Source: Cylicocyclus nassatus
Taxonomy: Eukaryota; Nematoda; Chromadorea; Rhabditida; Strongylidae
Direction: 5' to 3'
NCBI GenBank assembly: GCA_958299035.1
Contig: CATQJL010000223.1
Coordinates: 6,685,753 to 6,749,752 of the forward strand
DNA: 64,000 bases
A program made the translations under genes and the position numbers. Below are positions 23,254 through 34,579 of the stretch, in pieces (within the stretch, counting starts at the first letter, position 1; each line of letters opens with the position of its first letter). Below the pieces are notes generated by a model. It had not been told where the DNA came from. It did not search any database and was given only the letters and a program-made list of their open reading frames with translations.

Positions 23254-24262
23254 ATGTCGTATATGCTACCACATTTGGAGAATGGATGGCAGGTAAGCTT
23301 ACATTTCTATTGAATTAACATCTTTTTATTTTCCCACCGCATTTCATTTGGTTTTTCTTTGTACCTCTTTTTGTTTTTTATGAAGAGGCAGCCGAAAACC
23401 TTTTTTGTAGTAGATCATACACTTTTGGAAAAGCGATTTTAGTGTAGTTTCTACCATTGCGTTTGAGGTGGACCAGGCCATTCTCGCGGAAGAGGACCGT
23501 GTGGTAGTTGTGCGGTTTGGACACGATTGGGACCCTACTTGCATGCGGATGGATGAGGTAACTTTGTAGTCTCATCTGAAGTAGTCTTGAAATAATTATT
23601 CCAGACATTGTTCAAAATCGCACCCAAAGTCAAGAATTTCTCTGTTATTTATCTAGTCGACATCACCAAGGTTTGTATAATAAATAGTTTTTGCTGAGAT
23701 TCAGGTTGAGCAGTGTTAGTAATTTCAGGTGCCCGATTTCAACAAGATGTATGAGTTGTATGATCCTTGCACGGTGATGTTCTTTTTCAGGAACAAGCAT
23801 ATCATGGTGGATTTAGGTACGCTTGCTTTATTCTTACCATAAGCAACCTATGTACTTTATGTTAAGCGTAGCCTAATACAGGGACTGGTAACAACAATAA
23901 GATCAATTGGCCGATAACGGATGGACAGGAACTCATTGACATCATCGAGACTGTGTATAGGTAGGTAATACTCCAATTTTTTTTTCAAAAGGATAACCGT
24001 AGAGATGATCAGCATTAGCAGCGAGGCAATCAGAGAATTACTTGCAGAAATTATTCTGAACAGTAAGAAGTTTGCTTCAGTTTGAACGAAGCTATATAAA
24101 GGAATGAGTTTTACTGATGCAGATTAAATCTCAATCACACGGTTAAGCCATTCTTGCTCAAGATCTTTCCATGGATTCAATATTATTGTTTGCAGAGGTG
24201 CTCGCAAAGGACGAGGTTTGGTTGTGTCACCGAAGGATTACTCCACCAAATATAAATACTAA
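23254..24262 (+). CDS. TXNL4A/DIM1: Dim1/U5-15kD spliceosomal protein (thioredoxin-like 4A)
   Basis: Component of the U5 snRNP and the tri-snRNP, essential for pre-mRNA splicing. It has a thioredoxin fold without redox chemistry. Exons 23254-23292, 23468-23557, 23605-23670, 23729-23816, 23882-23960 and 24196-24262 join in phase to 142 residues, exactly the usual length of the family. Recognisable blocks are MSYMLPHLENGWQ at the start, RFGHDWDPTCMRMDE (about residues 29-43), YDPCTVMFFFRNKH (about 77-90), and the basic tail GARKGRGLVVSPKDYSTKY. The acceptor of exon 2 is the unusual GTTTGAG instead of TTTCAG, but the reading frame and protein match leave little doubt. It lies about 780 bp upstream of the Mediator gene on the same strand, too far for a typical nematode operon. 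Confidence 0.96.
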
Positions 24263-25030
24263 TGCGTTGTACAACTGTTGGATTTTCTATTTATCATAAA
24301 TTTTTTCTTTTATCTGTTTCATTTTTTATTCTGGTGTCACCACGCATAATTTACATCTTTCTTGTTCCACTGATCCTCCACAAACTTTTTAATGCAAATG
24401 ATAACATTTAGTTGCTGAGTTTTGATCCGCTCAGAGTTTTGCGCTAAAAGGCTCTAATTACTTCGAGAGTTTTTTTCCAATTTGTGCATACTTCTGTGCC
24501 ATCTTTGGTACGGTGAATTTTTGTTGAGCATATGCAATCACACAGTTTGATAAGCACATAAGCCCATAAGTTTTGTTGATCTATGCTTTCACATCATGTT
24601 CATCAAGGGCCTGGACGCATTTTTATTGAGTTTGATAGGACTGTCAGCGGGGACAACTCGTGGATCCAGTAACTTACTGTTAGGCGATCTTATTGTTAAG
24701 TCTGCTCGATCTTAGCCCAGCTGATCGATTAAGTTGACAAACATGATTTTCTTAAGAGAAATTGAGGCAAAGTTTTTATTCCTCACAAAATGATAATGCT
24801 GAATGTATATGCAGCACATTCACTGTTCAAAATTGATCTCTGACGTGATAGTGAAATAAATGAACGCGGAAAAAAAAGGTATTGCTTTAGATTTTACGTT
24901 TTGCAATAGGTTTTAAAAATGATGTATCATTTGTTCATAGTTTGCGAAATTAAGGTTCACATGTTTTCCGAGATCAACTCCAACCAGAAAAGCTTCATAA
25001 GATGTTTTGTGATCAGTAGTTGCAAAACTA
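24263..25030. other. 3' flank of Dim1 gene and 5' flank of mdt-21
   Basis: T-rich intergenic DNA. A frame at 24919-25191 runs into the mdt-21 first exon, but its upstream part lacks support. No repeat was recognised. Confidence 0.35.
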
Positions 25031-25036
25031 TTTCAG
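25031..25036 (+). promoter_or_regulatory. probable spliced-leader acceptor of mdt-21
   Basis: TTTCAG lies 5 bp before the ATG at 25042, a very common spacing for nematode trans-splice sites. It decides the start, because the open frame runs further upstream without support. Confidence 0.6.
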
Positions 25037-25041
25037 GCTAT

Positions 25042-25662
25042 ATGTCGGATAGATTGACTCAACTACAGGATCTAATAAATGAGTTAGCATCGTTTATGAC
25101 GAATGCAATTGGAGTGCTTCAGGCAACAGCGCCACCCTGCGATTTTGATAGAAGCAATCCAGTAAGTTTACCAGTCATTGGAATGAAGTGACGAACCTTG
25201 CGATTTGCCAAATTCTACATTTTCTGTGTTCTAGCTTTATTTTCTGTGGTCCAATTTCCTATTCTAATCCTTCTCACTACAGTTGTACAAACTTTAGGAG
25301 CTGGAGGAGGAAACGAATTGCCAATTGTTTGCCGCACATATAGCCAGAACGGCGAAGGATGTTGAGGTTGGATTTCTAGTCAAACTGCGCTGTGATTTTA
25401 TATCGATTCAGGTTTTGATAGATTCATTTCCTATTGAAGATGCTGGCAATGGAGACACTGTAGAACAATTACTACAAGTGGATGCTGAACGGTCAAAGGT
25501 TTGTTCTAGTATCCATAGAAGCGCATATAATGGAAGAATCATTTTTAGGTAGCGCGCGAACTGGAGTGTGTAGTTAATGAAGGCGAAGATCTAGTGCAAC
25601 GTATACAGCAACGGTTGTCAGACATTGCTCGGGTTCAAATCATGTCTAGGCCTTCTTGTTGA
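25042..25662 (+). CDS. mdt-21: Mediator complex subunit 21 (MED21/SRB7)
   Basis: Subunit of the Mediator middle module, which pairs with MED7 and links activators to RNA polymerase II in the nucleus. Exons 25042-25161, 25298-25366, 25412-25498 and 25549-25662 are all in phase 0 and give 129 residues, close to family size. The N-terminus [16 protein letters not shown] followed by NAIGVLQ and a PP turn is the MED21 signature. The rest is helical and charged, as expected for its coiled-coil bundle with MED7. The start is fixed by the TTTCAG acceptor 5 bp upstream. An AATAAA follows 15 bp after the stop. It converges with dcn-1, whose stop is about 610 bp away. Confidence 0.93.
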
Positions 25663-25677
25663 ACTTTTTTCCTTGTA

Positions 25678-25683
25678 AATAAA
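25678..25683 (+). terminator. AATAAA polyadenylation signal of mdt-21
   Basis: Canonical AATAAA beginning 16 bp after the stop codon, so the 3' UTR would be very short. Confidence 0.6.
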
Positions 25684-26274
25684 CAGAATTTACTTGATGT
25701 TTTCTCACTCTTTACATTCGGTCGTAAATAATGCTAAATGGCAAAAAAGGAAAACAGTTTCACCTAAACACTGCCTTCAAGTTTCAGTTAAATGCACATG
25801 AGCTGACTCTGCGACAAGATTTATTAAACTTCATAAACAGCAATACAATATACGAACACTAATGAGAATTCTTGGAGAGGTCTCCTCCAGGGTGAATACA
25901 CATTGACGGTTTACAGCACCACCCATTCAAAAAAATAGTAAGGACTTTGAGTGAGGAACCAACATGCTGTATCATTGTTGTAAACTATGTACCGGGTTAA
26001 ATGTAGACCCGTTCAGTCCATAAAGAATAAAGGGATTACAATCAAAGTAAGAAAGAACTACTACAGGTCAGATATGACCAAAATTAGGCAGAAAGCGACT
26101 ACCGTCTGAATGAACGAGTGACCACAAACCATTGTGAGCGCAGAGAGTGTTGAACTGGCAATACAAGAGCAGCATAAATCAAATACCTACTACGAATCAA
26201 ATATTGGTCAGCTTATCAGAAAATGGGAAGTATGCTCAATCTAAAGAGAATGTCGCTTAGCAATACCTTTTATA
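25684..26274. other. convergent intergenic region mdt-21 / dcn-1
   Basis: Holds the 3' end of dcn-1 on the minus strand. No gene or bounded repeat was recognised. Confidence 0.4.
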
Positions 26275-29108
26275 CTACGATGCAACAGCTGCCTGTTGTT
26301 CAGGTCGCGGTAGGTTCAGCTTCTCGCGTGCATATTCCACAAACTGGTCAATAAGTACAGGCCAAGCGCCTTCATCGTCGTAGTTTGTGAGATCCTGGCG
26401 AATCGTAAGGCAAAAGTCTAGCAAAAGATTCCAGGTGTCACGCGAGATGGCTTTGCCATGTTCTGCAAGCAGGAACTCCTCCCAGAGCGATAGCAAGGGA
26501 AACTAAAACCGCACAATTTTCTCTTGATGAAACAAGAACTCTGCCACTGAAATATAAACACGAATCACACCTTATCCTTAAACAAAATCTTCCAGTAAGC
26601 CAATGCTGTATCCAGATCAAGATTTCGTTGACTGCTCAATTTTCCGTAAAGAAAAGTGAACGTGTACAGCTCACGGAAGGCGTTGGGTTCAGAGAGCTCC
26701 GCATCAAGCTCTTGCAGGCGTTCTCGAAGCTTATCCAGAGAATCCACTCTTGAATGACTCAGTTATGTACTTGAAAAACTTTAAAGTTAAGAGTAAATCA
26801 ATTCAACAGAACCAATCAAAGCGTGCGTCACAATGTAAACAAAATTGCCAACACTTACTAGGCTGCATTTCTAATCAAACAAAGGATACTTTACGATGAT
26901 TAGTGGGGTAAGATGTAGAGATAAAGGTGAGTTGCTTTGATAAAAGAGATACGCTCAGATACTACCAATTGTCCAATTATAAGTGGTACTCTGAGAATTA
27001 TGAAACCGAAGTGATGAGAATTTCGATGAACATCTGCGGACATTACTTCATCAGGAATTTTATGAGACTTCAAGGCATCAGATAGTTAAACAATGTTTCT
27101 GAATCAACTCCACACTTTTCCATGCAATCAAATTCGTAAGAACAGAAATAACTTTTGAAAAGCGCGGAGCATTTCCTTCCCCATGAAAAAATAAGCTATT
27201 CAATATATTCGTGGAGGGCAGTAAGGTCACGTGTCACTTGAATCAAGCAACAACAATCCAATTTCCAGCAAAGATGAGCATCAGGGCCTGAGTCATACAT
27301 AAAATGTTTGATTCTACCTGAGTAGACTATATATATCCAAGGCAAAACTTAGAATATCTTAACGATCGTAATTTTTGAAAAAGAAGGCTAAACTGCATGC
27401 AATATCCATGGGCTGAGCTGCTCACTAAATCAATACAGAAGTTTTTTGACTATCATGAGAAAGCGAAAAAATAGAGCTTGAGACAAGAAAAAAGAAATGC
27501 GAAGATTAGTTTTTTATGTAATGCTTGACGCACCTCAATGCTGACAGACCCTGTTGCCACTCTTCCCAGCTAAATTCGCACTGCGTCTGTGCCTAAACAT
27601 TGCTGACTAGATGCACGGAAGCTTGGTCGCAGTTAAAGTCTGAAAATACTGTTTACCTTGAGTTTGCAGGCAAGGATAAGAACACGGCGATCAGATGGTT
27701 CCAGTTGAAGATCATTTAAAAGACGCAACATTCCATTGGGTCCTATTCGTCCCGTACCGACATCATCGCGTGGATCTAAGGAATAAACCTTGCAATATGG
27801 CCGGACACTGACACACACAAACAAAACTTTGTCAAATTTACCATTTGCATAAGTTGAAAACATTTTTTCAAGCTTGTATTTATCGACAGGAGGTTGCTGT
27901 TGTTGTTGCTGGACCATTCTCGGACTCTGGAAGGACAAGCATCCCTAGCAAATTGGCCCTGAGCACTCTATACTCTAACTAATCAACATTCAGTTCCCAT
28001 AAACGAGTGGATTATGCAAGTTCTGGACAAAAATTCATTCGTGTTATATGTTGTCAGTGCATAAAAGCAGTTTTTCGTGCTATTGCAGCTACTATACAAA
28101 CAAAACAAGTAAGCTATATGTTCTAACGCTCGTCAATCGCTTTTTACTACATAGGCAGTGAAAAAGCATGATAGCGTTGAAAGAGAGCTTCTCACACTTT
28201 TCCCTTATTGAAGAACATGAAGCTCCAGTTAATTTCCAAGTTGCAGTTAGGGATCAGACGAAGTCTCAGATTGGATGCAAAATATGATCGGTTCCCAGGT
28301 TTGTGTGAAGGTGGGTTGCGGATTTCCCCGATTATAAGGATAAAGTTAATGAATGAGCACGAAAAACAATACTGTAACGCGGAGGGCTATCAAGTTTACA
28401 CTTAAAATCAGGGAAAGTCCGCAACCCGCCTCCATACGAATCTGGGAGCCGATGACATGTATTTCTTCACACCCTGTTGAAAAAAAAGAGTGTTGATGAA
28501 ACATATTTTCTGGATCAAATTTATGTCGAAATTCACTTGTCTACCCTTGCCAACGCCGAAGTTTATGCATAAGATCCACATTTTCAAATGCTAGAATTTG
28601 ATGTCAGGCTGATACACCCCCTAACTATTCAAAACAAACTACTGACAATGTCTTCTAAAATCAGACCACTCTACAAAAGACTGGATTTGATGCATATTAT
28701 GATTAAGAAAAATATTAAAATTCTTACTGATAATCAATGAAGGTGCTAGCTCAAATAAATTTTTCTTGATACGAATTTAATGAGGGAAAAGACATCAAAA
28801 ATGAAAAAAGCTCAATTACTCTGGTCATTCAGCAGCTTCCAAATTCTGTATGTTTTTCTTAAGCTGCTGATAACCAAGCATGCAGATTACAAATCAAGAA
28901 GAACCTGGTAGAAGAGGTCGACAGCATATTCCATATTCCAATTTGCTCTCGAAAGACATGTGTATGCAATCTGTTCGCTGGTCTGCGTCCATGTCACGAA
29001 GTTCTTGATCTAAATTTTCTCGGTTAAAAGAGCGATTTCGTACAGTGTTCAAAAGACGACTAATAATAAACCAACCTTAGCTTTCTGTTCCGACTTGAGC
29101 TTATTCAT
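26275..29108 (-). CDS. dcn-1: DCN1-like cullin neddylation co-E3 (DCUN1D1/2 type)
   Basis: Promotes NEDD8 transfer from UBC12 to cullins and so activates cullin-RING ligases. Exons on the minus strand are 29108-29076, 29009-28905, 27926-27842, 27775-27657, 27592-27534, 26748-26571 and 26502-26275. Every phase joins and the product has 268 residues. A UBA-like domain (about residues 1-46) starts [11 protein letters not shown] and continues [20 protein letters not shown], as in human DCUN1D1. A Q-rich linker follows (QQQQQQPP). Then comes the potentiating-neddylation (PONY) domain with [28 protein letters not shown] and the diagnostic [19 protein letters not shown] near the C-terminus. The first exon is only 33 bp. 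A weak TTAG acceptor 11 bp upstream of the ATG may be its spliced-leader site. A start at the ATG in exon 3 was rejected because it would remove the UBA domain. Confidence 0.95.
28292..28448. mobile_element. foldback element in dcn-1 intron 2
   Basis: The left half TTCCCAGG...GGTGGGTTGCGGA is mirrored by TCCGCAACCCGCC...TCTGGGAG. It lies within the 978-bp intron between the UBA exon and the Q-rich exon. Confidence 0.55.
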
Positions 29109-29120
29109 TTGGGTATTGCC

Positions 29121-30156
29121 TAATTCAGTAATAGAAGGGACAAAGCTGCTGTACTCGTTAACGCTGTTCGCAGACGTCAGACGAACGCGTTTAGCTGGAC
29201 GTTGCGCCAGAATGAAACCCCTAGCAAAACATTTTCGATATGAAATGAACATTACTTCGCGATAAAGGCATAGAAAAAGCATATCACGTCATCAAATGAA
29301 TGAATCACTCTACGACAAGCTGGGAGACAAAAAAATCTTCACTTTGAGAAATGAAAAGAATTGAACGATACTATGGAAGACTCTAAAATAGACCTAACAT
29401 ATTGAGAAAAATCGATCAGATGATATGCTTTTCAAAAGCACCCGACCACCTGCACTTCTTCGACTATACAAAAAACGATGAGAACTTTATAGAGGGAATA
29501 AAGTAGATTACGACTATGTAAAAGAAGTGAGATTTAAACAGAAAGTGCCCTAAGCATAAGAAAATGAGATGAAGTGCAAAAAAAAATCATAGCAGTAGAA
29601 TTCCCCAACTTAACAGGGAAATGCAAAAAGCTGTCAGAATATTAGATTTAAAACGACAACGTGCATGAACCACAAGTCGTTACAATGACTACGACAACAC
29701 TTTCAGTTCAAGTATTGAAGTACAAGAAAGCGATATTGATCGTTTGCGGAAGCACCACGTGCTGTTACGTCCATGTCCGTCAGCTTGCCGTCTCGGCCTC
29801 CTCAAGAGTCTTTCCACTCAGCTGCGGACCAAGCAGTGAATTCGTTCTTTATGGTAATATTCTCAACAATAAGTAATATGAAGTCGACATCCTCTCTGAA
29901 GTTCCAGCTATCGATTTGATTTCCAAGCTAATGAGATTTCTCATCAAGCTTGGAATAGAAAGCAACCTGTAGCTGAAGTTAATCTAAATCTGATGGTAGA
30001 TTTAATAGCGACCTTGCGGCACCCAAATCGCAAATTTTGCGTGTGAACAAACAGCCCGAAACGGCATTTTGCACGCACAAATTATAACAGTATTCCGGGC
30101 GTGGGTCTTCTCACGCGCAAATTTTGTCGCTTAATGTGGGAACCACTAGGACACTA
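29121..30156. other. 5' flank of dcn-1, no gene recognised
   Basis: Purine-rich on the plus strand. No supported frame, RNA gene or element was recognised up to the foldback at 30157. Confidence 0.35.
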
Positions 30157-30569
30157 AGTCTGCCCTAATCGGGATCAGGCCGAACCCACGGCCGAATTTG
30201 CGCGCTCGCAATGCTAGCGATTTGCGCTGGGTAGAGGACTATATGTCGCCGAAAAAGGGCGGTTCTCGCGGTCATTTGCGTCAAATACGCATCCTTGTAC
30301 ATTCGCGGACATGCGTTCCTGCAGGGAATCCGCGCGGGACTCTTCCAAATTCGGCGACATATACAGTTTGCCCCATCCTAACCAGGCCAAAATCGGCATG
30401 GCGGAAGTCCGCGCCGCGAGCGTTTCGCGCCACATCTGCGGCTCGCTAGTCTGCTCTCTCCTCGATCTCTTCACTCTCTGCGACAGCGCGCGTATGCAGC
30501 GCAATTCCCTAGCGCTGCGAGCGCGCAAATTCAGCCGACGGTTCGGCCTGATCCCGATTGGGGCAGACT
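30157..30569. mobile_element. composite foldback containing a nested dispersed repeat
   Basis: AGTCTGCCC...ATCGGGATCAGGCC at the left is mirrored by GGCCTGATCCCGAT...GGGCAGACT at the right. The repeat family of 13821-13958 is nested at 30231-30366. Long frames on both strands (30198-30696) come from these GC-rich mirrored arms. Confidence 0.6.
30231..30366. repeat. dispersed foldback, GTAGAGGACTATATGTCG family (copy 2)
   Basis: Nearly identical to 13821-13958, same orientation, about 16.4 kb away. It begins GTAGAGGACTATATGTCGCC and ends GGCGACATAT. Confidence 0.65.
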
Positions 30570-31170
30570 GTACATAGTCCTCCACCCATTTGCGCTGCAT
30601 ACGCGTGCTGTCGCAGAGAGCGAAGAGATTGAAGAGAAAGCAGACTAGCCAGCCGTAGACGTGACGCAATACCTTCACGACACGCACTGCCGCCATGCCA
30701 ATTTCGGTTGAGATTGCGGCAGACTGTATAATAGAATCGGGTTTTTTGAAGATTTTTTGTGCAGGAACATTTAAGGAAGCTTTTTTTCACGGGCTTCACT
30801 TTCAAAGGTTCCTATCATGCCAATTTTGGCCTGGTCAGCATTGGGGCAGGCTGTACAGTCGAGTCTTTTCTTACAATCATAGGCTGAAAAATATCTACGG
30901 GTGCAAACGCAGCGTTATTAGCCACAGAGCGCATGAGGCGCAGGATTTACAACAGTGAAGGCACTCGCGCGCCGCGTTCGCCCCTTTCAGGTTAGTGTTT
31001 TCACAGCTTTCTCTATGTATCCTTTCCTTCTTTGGTACCAGCCTTCTCAAAGTTTGTAAGCGATAACAACGGTTACTTTTCAGCGTTTGTCCTACTGTAA
31101 ATCTCCAGGATCGGGATGTCAAAGATGGACATTGTGTGCAGTACACATACGATCTTATGAAAACTGTTAA
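30570..31170. repeat. further foldback debris with GGCAGACTGTA words
   Basis: GCAGACTGTACA, GCAGACTGTATA and GCAGGCTGTACA recur at 30563, 30718 and 30847, each after an ATTGGGG or ATTGCGG word. They look like ends of related elements inserted next to one another. No gene is supported. Confidence 0.4.
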
Positions 31171-31325
31171 GGCTACTGCATGACGAAGGCGCAGGAGCAG
31201 CATTAGTCGAGCGGGCGCGAACGCGGCGCGCGCGTATTTCCACCTTTGTAAATCCTGCATGCGCTCTGCGGCTACTAAAGTCGCGTTCGTGCTCAAAGAT
31301 ATTGCGCCTTCGTCGTGCAGCAGCC
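31171..31325. mobile_element. MITE, GGCTNCTGCANNACGAAGG family (copy 1)
   Basis: The ends GGCTACTGCATGACGAAGG and CCTTCGTCGTGCAGCAGCC are inverse copies. A second member with the same ends lies at 57338-57496. The interior carries GGGCGCGAACGCGGC words in both. Confidence 0.6.
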
Positions 31326-31547
31326 TATATATTTACCATTAGGTTCTTTACAGTGGCGATCGGAGAAGGGTTTCCGAAAATTATTTGTGGGCCCATATCG
31401 AAATTCTTGAAGAAGAGGGCATGGCGGTAGCCAAGCCTCCCCCTCCCGCGCCCCAAAAATAATTTTTTTACAGGGCTAACTCAAACTTTGAGAATTCGAA
31501 AATTTGTTCAGTTATTATAAGTCACTTGCACATTTTTACAACCCATA

Positions 31548-32010
31548 CTAGCTGGCTTACCCGGGTCCGCTCGGCCCTGTCAAAAACTATGATAAAGCTC
31601 TCATCCGTATCCCTGTACAACCATTCCCTGCGCCCACGTCTACATGCCCTTTTCCTATTCCCGCTGTTTTAGAAATCAGCATCAGCATACCTCCCTGTGC
31701 CAGCTTCCAGCCCCTAGCTCCAACTTTGCAAAAAAATCGAAGAATTGATAAAAGTAGCAGACAATTCTAAAAACTAATATTGTATTCGCGATCAGCATGC
31801 TAGATTGAACCCCTGTGCCAACTCCCAGCCCCCTAGCTAAAACTTTGCAAAAAATCGATATCGATTGATGACGAAAATTAGCCTATGACACCCGCCTCGC
31901 CTTGGCACACATACACCCCCTGTCTGTAGCCAAGTTTGGTCCGGCTCGGTTGAGAAATGGAATTTTCCACTCGGAACATACGTACAGACATGCATACCAT
32001 CGGCTTCGGG
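31548..32010 (-). mobile_element. truncated Helitron-like element, minus orientation
   Basis: On the minus strand it ends GTAAGCCAGCTAG with an AT junction, like the elements at 48042 and 48854, and shares the internal CCAAGTTTGGTCC and GGAATTTTCC blocks. The 5' end with its CTGT repeats is missing. Confidence 0.6.
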
Positions 32011-32309
32011 ATTCGTGTGGAGGGGTGAATCTTGTCAACTCACAGAGTGGCGGTTTTTGCTAGCGAGAGAGTACGAAAAGCAAATCTCTAACGTGGAGGT
32101 TCAACAAGTTTATCCATCTAATCAGGCAAAGTCTGCATCACACCATCACAGAATGTGGGAGCCGATCATACATACATACATGCATACATACATACAGACC
32201 AGGGCCCTGCACGCGTGGCGTTTGAAAACGAAGTCCCCCATGACTCCGCAAATTTTTACGAAGTCCCCTCTGACCCCAAAATTGAGATGCCTGGCAACCT
32301 GAGCCTTTG

Positions 32310-32506
32310 GCCCTGGCCAGACTTCGCTCAAAAAGCGCCCAAATGCGCTCAAAAGCGCCCTAAAGCGCTCAAATTCCTCTGGTGTTTCTTCACTTTTTCG
32401 TGTGAGGAGAGATGAGAGAGAGTGAGGAGGGGCTAGAGAAGTTCGGGCGCTTTTGGGCGCTTTTGGGCGCTTTTGAGCGCTTTTAAGCGAAGTCTGGACA
32501 GGGCCT
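32310..32506. mobile_element. foldback with AAAAGCGC-rich arms
   Basis: GGCCCTGGCCAGACTTCGCT and its inverse bound arms built of repeated GAGCGCTTTT/AAAAGCGCTC words. The same words and GAAG(T)CTGG ends occur near the right end of the hAT element at 36310. A hAT-type CAGGGCCCTGCACGC start lies just left, at 32200. Confidence 0.6.
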
Positions 32507-32906
32507 TTTACCTTCAAGAAGCTGTTATCAGCACAAATCTTTATCTATGCAGCAAAATATATCTGACACAAAAGGGCATTTTGGTGACTGAGAAAAATAC
32601 GAACACGAAGAAGTTTGAGTGAGGTGAGCAAACGAGTGAGTGTTGAAGTGAGCATTTTTCATGAGATTGAGTGTCTGAGCAAAAAAAAACAAAGTCTCTC
32701 AAAACTCAATTTTTTGGAACAATGGGGCAGAAAATCCGATTCGCCAATTTGGCGATGGAAAGCTTTTTGAGAGCCATTAGAATGGTGAAAACGTGAAAAA
32801 AAAAGCAAAAAATAACATGGATGTGTGACAATAAGAAGAGATGAAGAGGAGATGCGTATTTTGAAAAGTCGCCTTCGTTCAGGTAGCTCGTTCATTCAAG
32901 TCAGAA

Positions 32907-33041
32907 ATGGGTTTGCAGGATTTGCAAGCAAGGCGGGAGTTCCTGATAAAAAAGTCCGTTGGCAAGCTGGGCATGGTTCTGGCGAACGTTGTTCTCGTTG
33001 TTGCGATTATGTTTCACCTCAATGAGACTTTTGTGTTATAA
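32907..33041 (+). CDS. possible 44-residue single-span membrane peptide
   Basis: ATG follows a CATTCAAG acceptor-like site by 5 bp. The predicted peptide has a basic N-terminal half (QARREFLIKKSVGK) and one hydrophobic segment (MVLANVVLVVAIMFHL) near the C-terminus. No homologue is recognised. It could be an exon of a larger gene or chance. Confidence 0.25.
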   Translation: MGLQDLQARREFLIKKSVGKLGMVLANVVLVVAIMFHLNETFVL

Positions 33042-33916
33042 AAATTGAGAATTAAAAAAATTAAAAAATTCAAAACTCACGAGCCGATATTGAAAGTAGA
33101 ACGACAGAAGAAGTAGAATAAGTTTGTCAGATGTGCAAATACGTCTACCATCCCAAAGGTGGGTCATCCGCATTTCAACGGCTGGACTACCTGACAAGAC
33201 TATAATAGTTCAGACTTACAATGGGTTGCTGCTGCAGGTATCCTTTTTCCAAGGACTGGCCGTTGGCAGCAGTAATGTTGAGGCACACAAAAAAGAGAAA
33301 ATATTTGACACAGCGCCCATTAGACCTAAAAAATATTAGGCTAACATCCATCAAAGTCTTTTCGACATAAGGTAAGCTGTGTTGAAGTGGGAGCCTAGCT
33401 TCCCTCTTTGAATTTGTACTGACTTAGAACCTTTATCTTATTGCTCGATCTGGCGCAAATGTTCGCCTCTAACGAAAAACAGAAGAGAAATTGTCTCTTT
33501 TTGTCTAACTTCACAAAGCTTTTGATTACGATTGATGTTTGGAACCTGCATTGCAACATTTTTAGAAGTTCCATTGGCATAAGGTTCAAGTCCGATTCAA
33601 GAGATTTTGGATGCATGCCAGTTCTTCATGAATGTATTGTTATTCAACAGCTATCTGCATCTTCCTTCAGCTATCTGTATCAAAGTGGTGCCTGCGATGC
33701 TCGCAACAACAGTAGGTTCGAAGAAATAAAAGGAAAGCCTCGCAGAATGAGAAAATGGTAAAAAGGTCTTAATAGCAAAAACCTTTTGCTGTGGAGAAAT
33801 CGCGCATACCGACTTGATTTCCTTACAACGTGACGTCAAATGGCATAAATGCGCCGCGTCCTGCCGAAGCAGGCAATCGGTTAGTCTGGCCCCTACCTTA
33901 GGTACGTGTCCTAATA

Positions 33917-33969
33917 TAGTGTTTCTGCAGACGCGACAACGGTGTGTCGGTCCGTCTGCAGGGACACTA
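33917..33969. ncRNA. candidate small hairpin
   Basis: TAGTGTTTCTGCAGACG pairs with CGTCTGCAGGGACACTA, and inside it CGACA pairs with TGTCG across ACGGTG. The 53-base arm would fold into one near-continuous stem of pre-miRNA size. It may simply be a tiny foldback transposon. Confidence 0.3.
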
Positions 33970-34060
33970 CATTGAGCGAAGATCTACTGGACCGCACATC
34001 AATGTGATTATAAGACAATCTCGAGCGTTTCCTTGCTTTAGAAAACCAGTCACAATAAAA

Positions 34061-34324
34061 TCAGATATCGTAAAAAAAATAAAACACAATATTATATAAA
34101 AAAACCCACGTCACTGAGGAGGCGAGCCATCGGTGATTGAAACATGGGTAGATCGCATCCACCAAGCGACGATATCTGCAAGTAAGATGATATTCGAAAT
34201 TCTTATTTTGCCAGAGTTGCTCAAGTGCTATCTGACTACTGCAGGATTTATAGTTTGTAGTTTGGATTGCATAAACGATGCAGGAAAAAAACAAAACAGT
34301 TGGCCAAACAACAGATAGTGACAT
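34061..34324 (-). CDS. possible short secreted protein, unidentified
   Basis: An 87-residue minus-strand frame opens with a signal-peptide-like segment (SVVWPTVLFFSCIVYA) and has three cysteines after it. The last 20 residues are hydrophobic and AT-rich and may be intron read-through. No splice support and no homologue recognised. Confidence 0.25.
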   Translation of the reverse strand: MSLSVVWPTVLFFSCIVYAIQTTNYKSCSSQIALEQLWQNKNFEYHLTCRYRRLVDAIYPCFNHRWLASSVTWVFLYNIVFYFFYDI

Positions 34325-34579
34325 CGGCAAGACGAGAAGACAGAATGGCCCTTAGGGACTTCCCCTCATGCCCAGCGTTATCTCCGAAGCCTCAAAGATA
34401 AAATTAGTTAAACTTGTAGTCCTTTCTGAGTTGAGTTTGCTATCTGCAGCTTAAGACAAAAATTTTCAGGGTGCAATTAGACCTGAGGTTTGTAGTGATG
34501 CAACCCACCAGAAAGATATGAAGTCATAAGGCCTCGGACACATTTGATCGTCGCAATTTAATTTCTTTCAAACACTTTA

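Larger units (their letters stand above)
32507..34060. other. intergenic, weak exon-like frames only
   Basis: A few short frames look protein-like, such as 33395-33616 minus with a plausible GTTCCA donor, but no multi-exon model closes. A small membrane-protein frame and a hairpin are listed separately. Confidence 0.3.

Noticed and set aside
23254..25662. Operon of the Dim1 gene and mdt-21
   Set aside because: The 780-bp gap is much larger than the usual 100-200 bp of nematode operons, and each gene has its own spliced-leader-like acceptor.
26275..27917. dcn-1 starting at the ATG in exon 3
   Set aside because: Two upstream exons join in phase and restore a UBA-like domain matching DCUN1D1.
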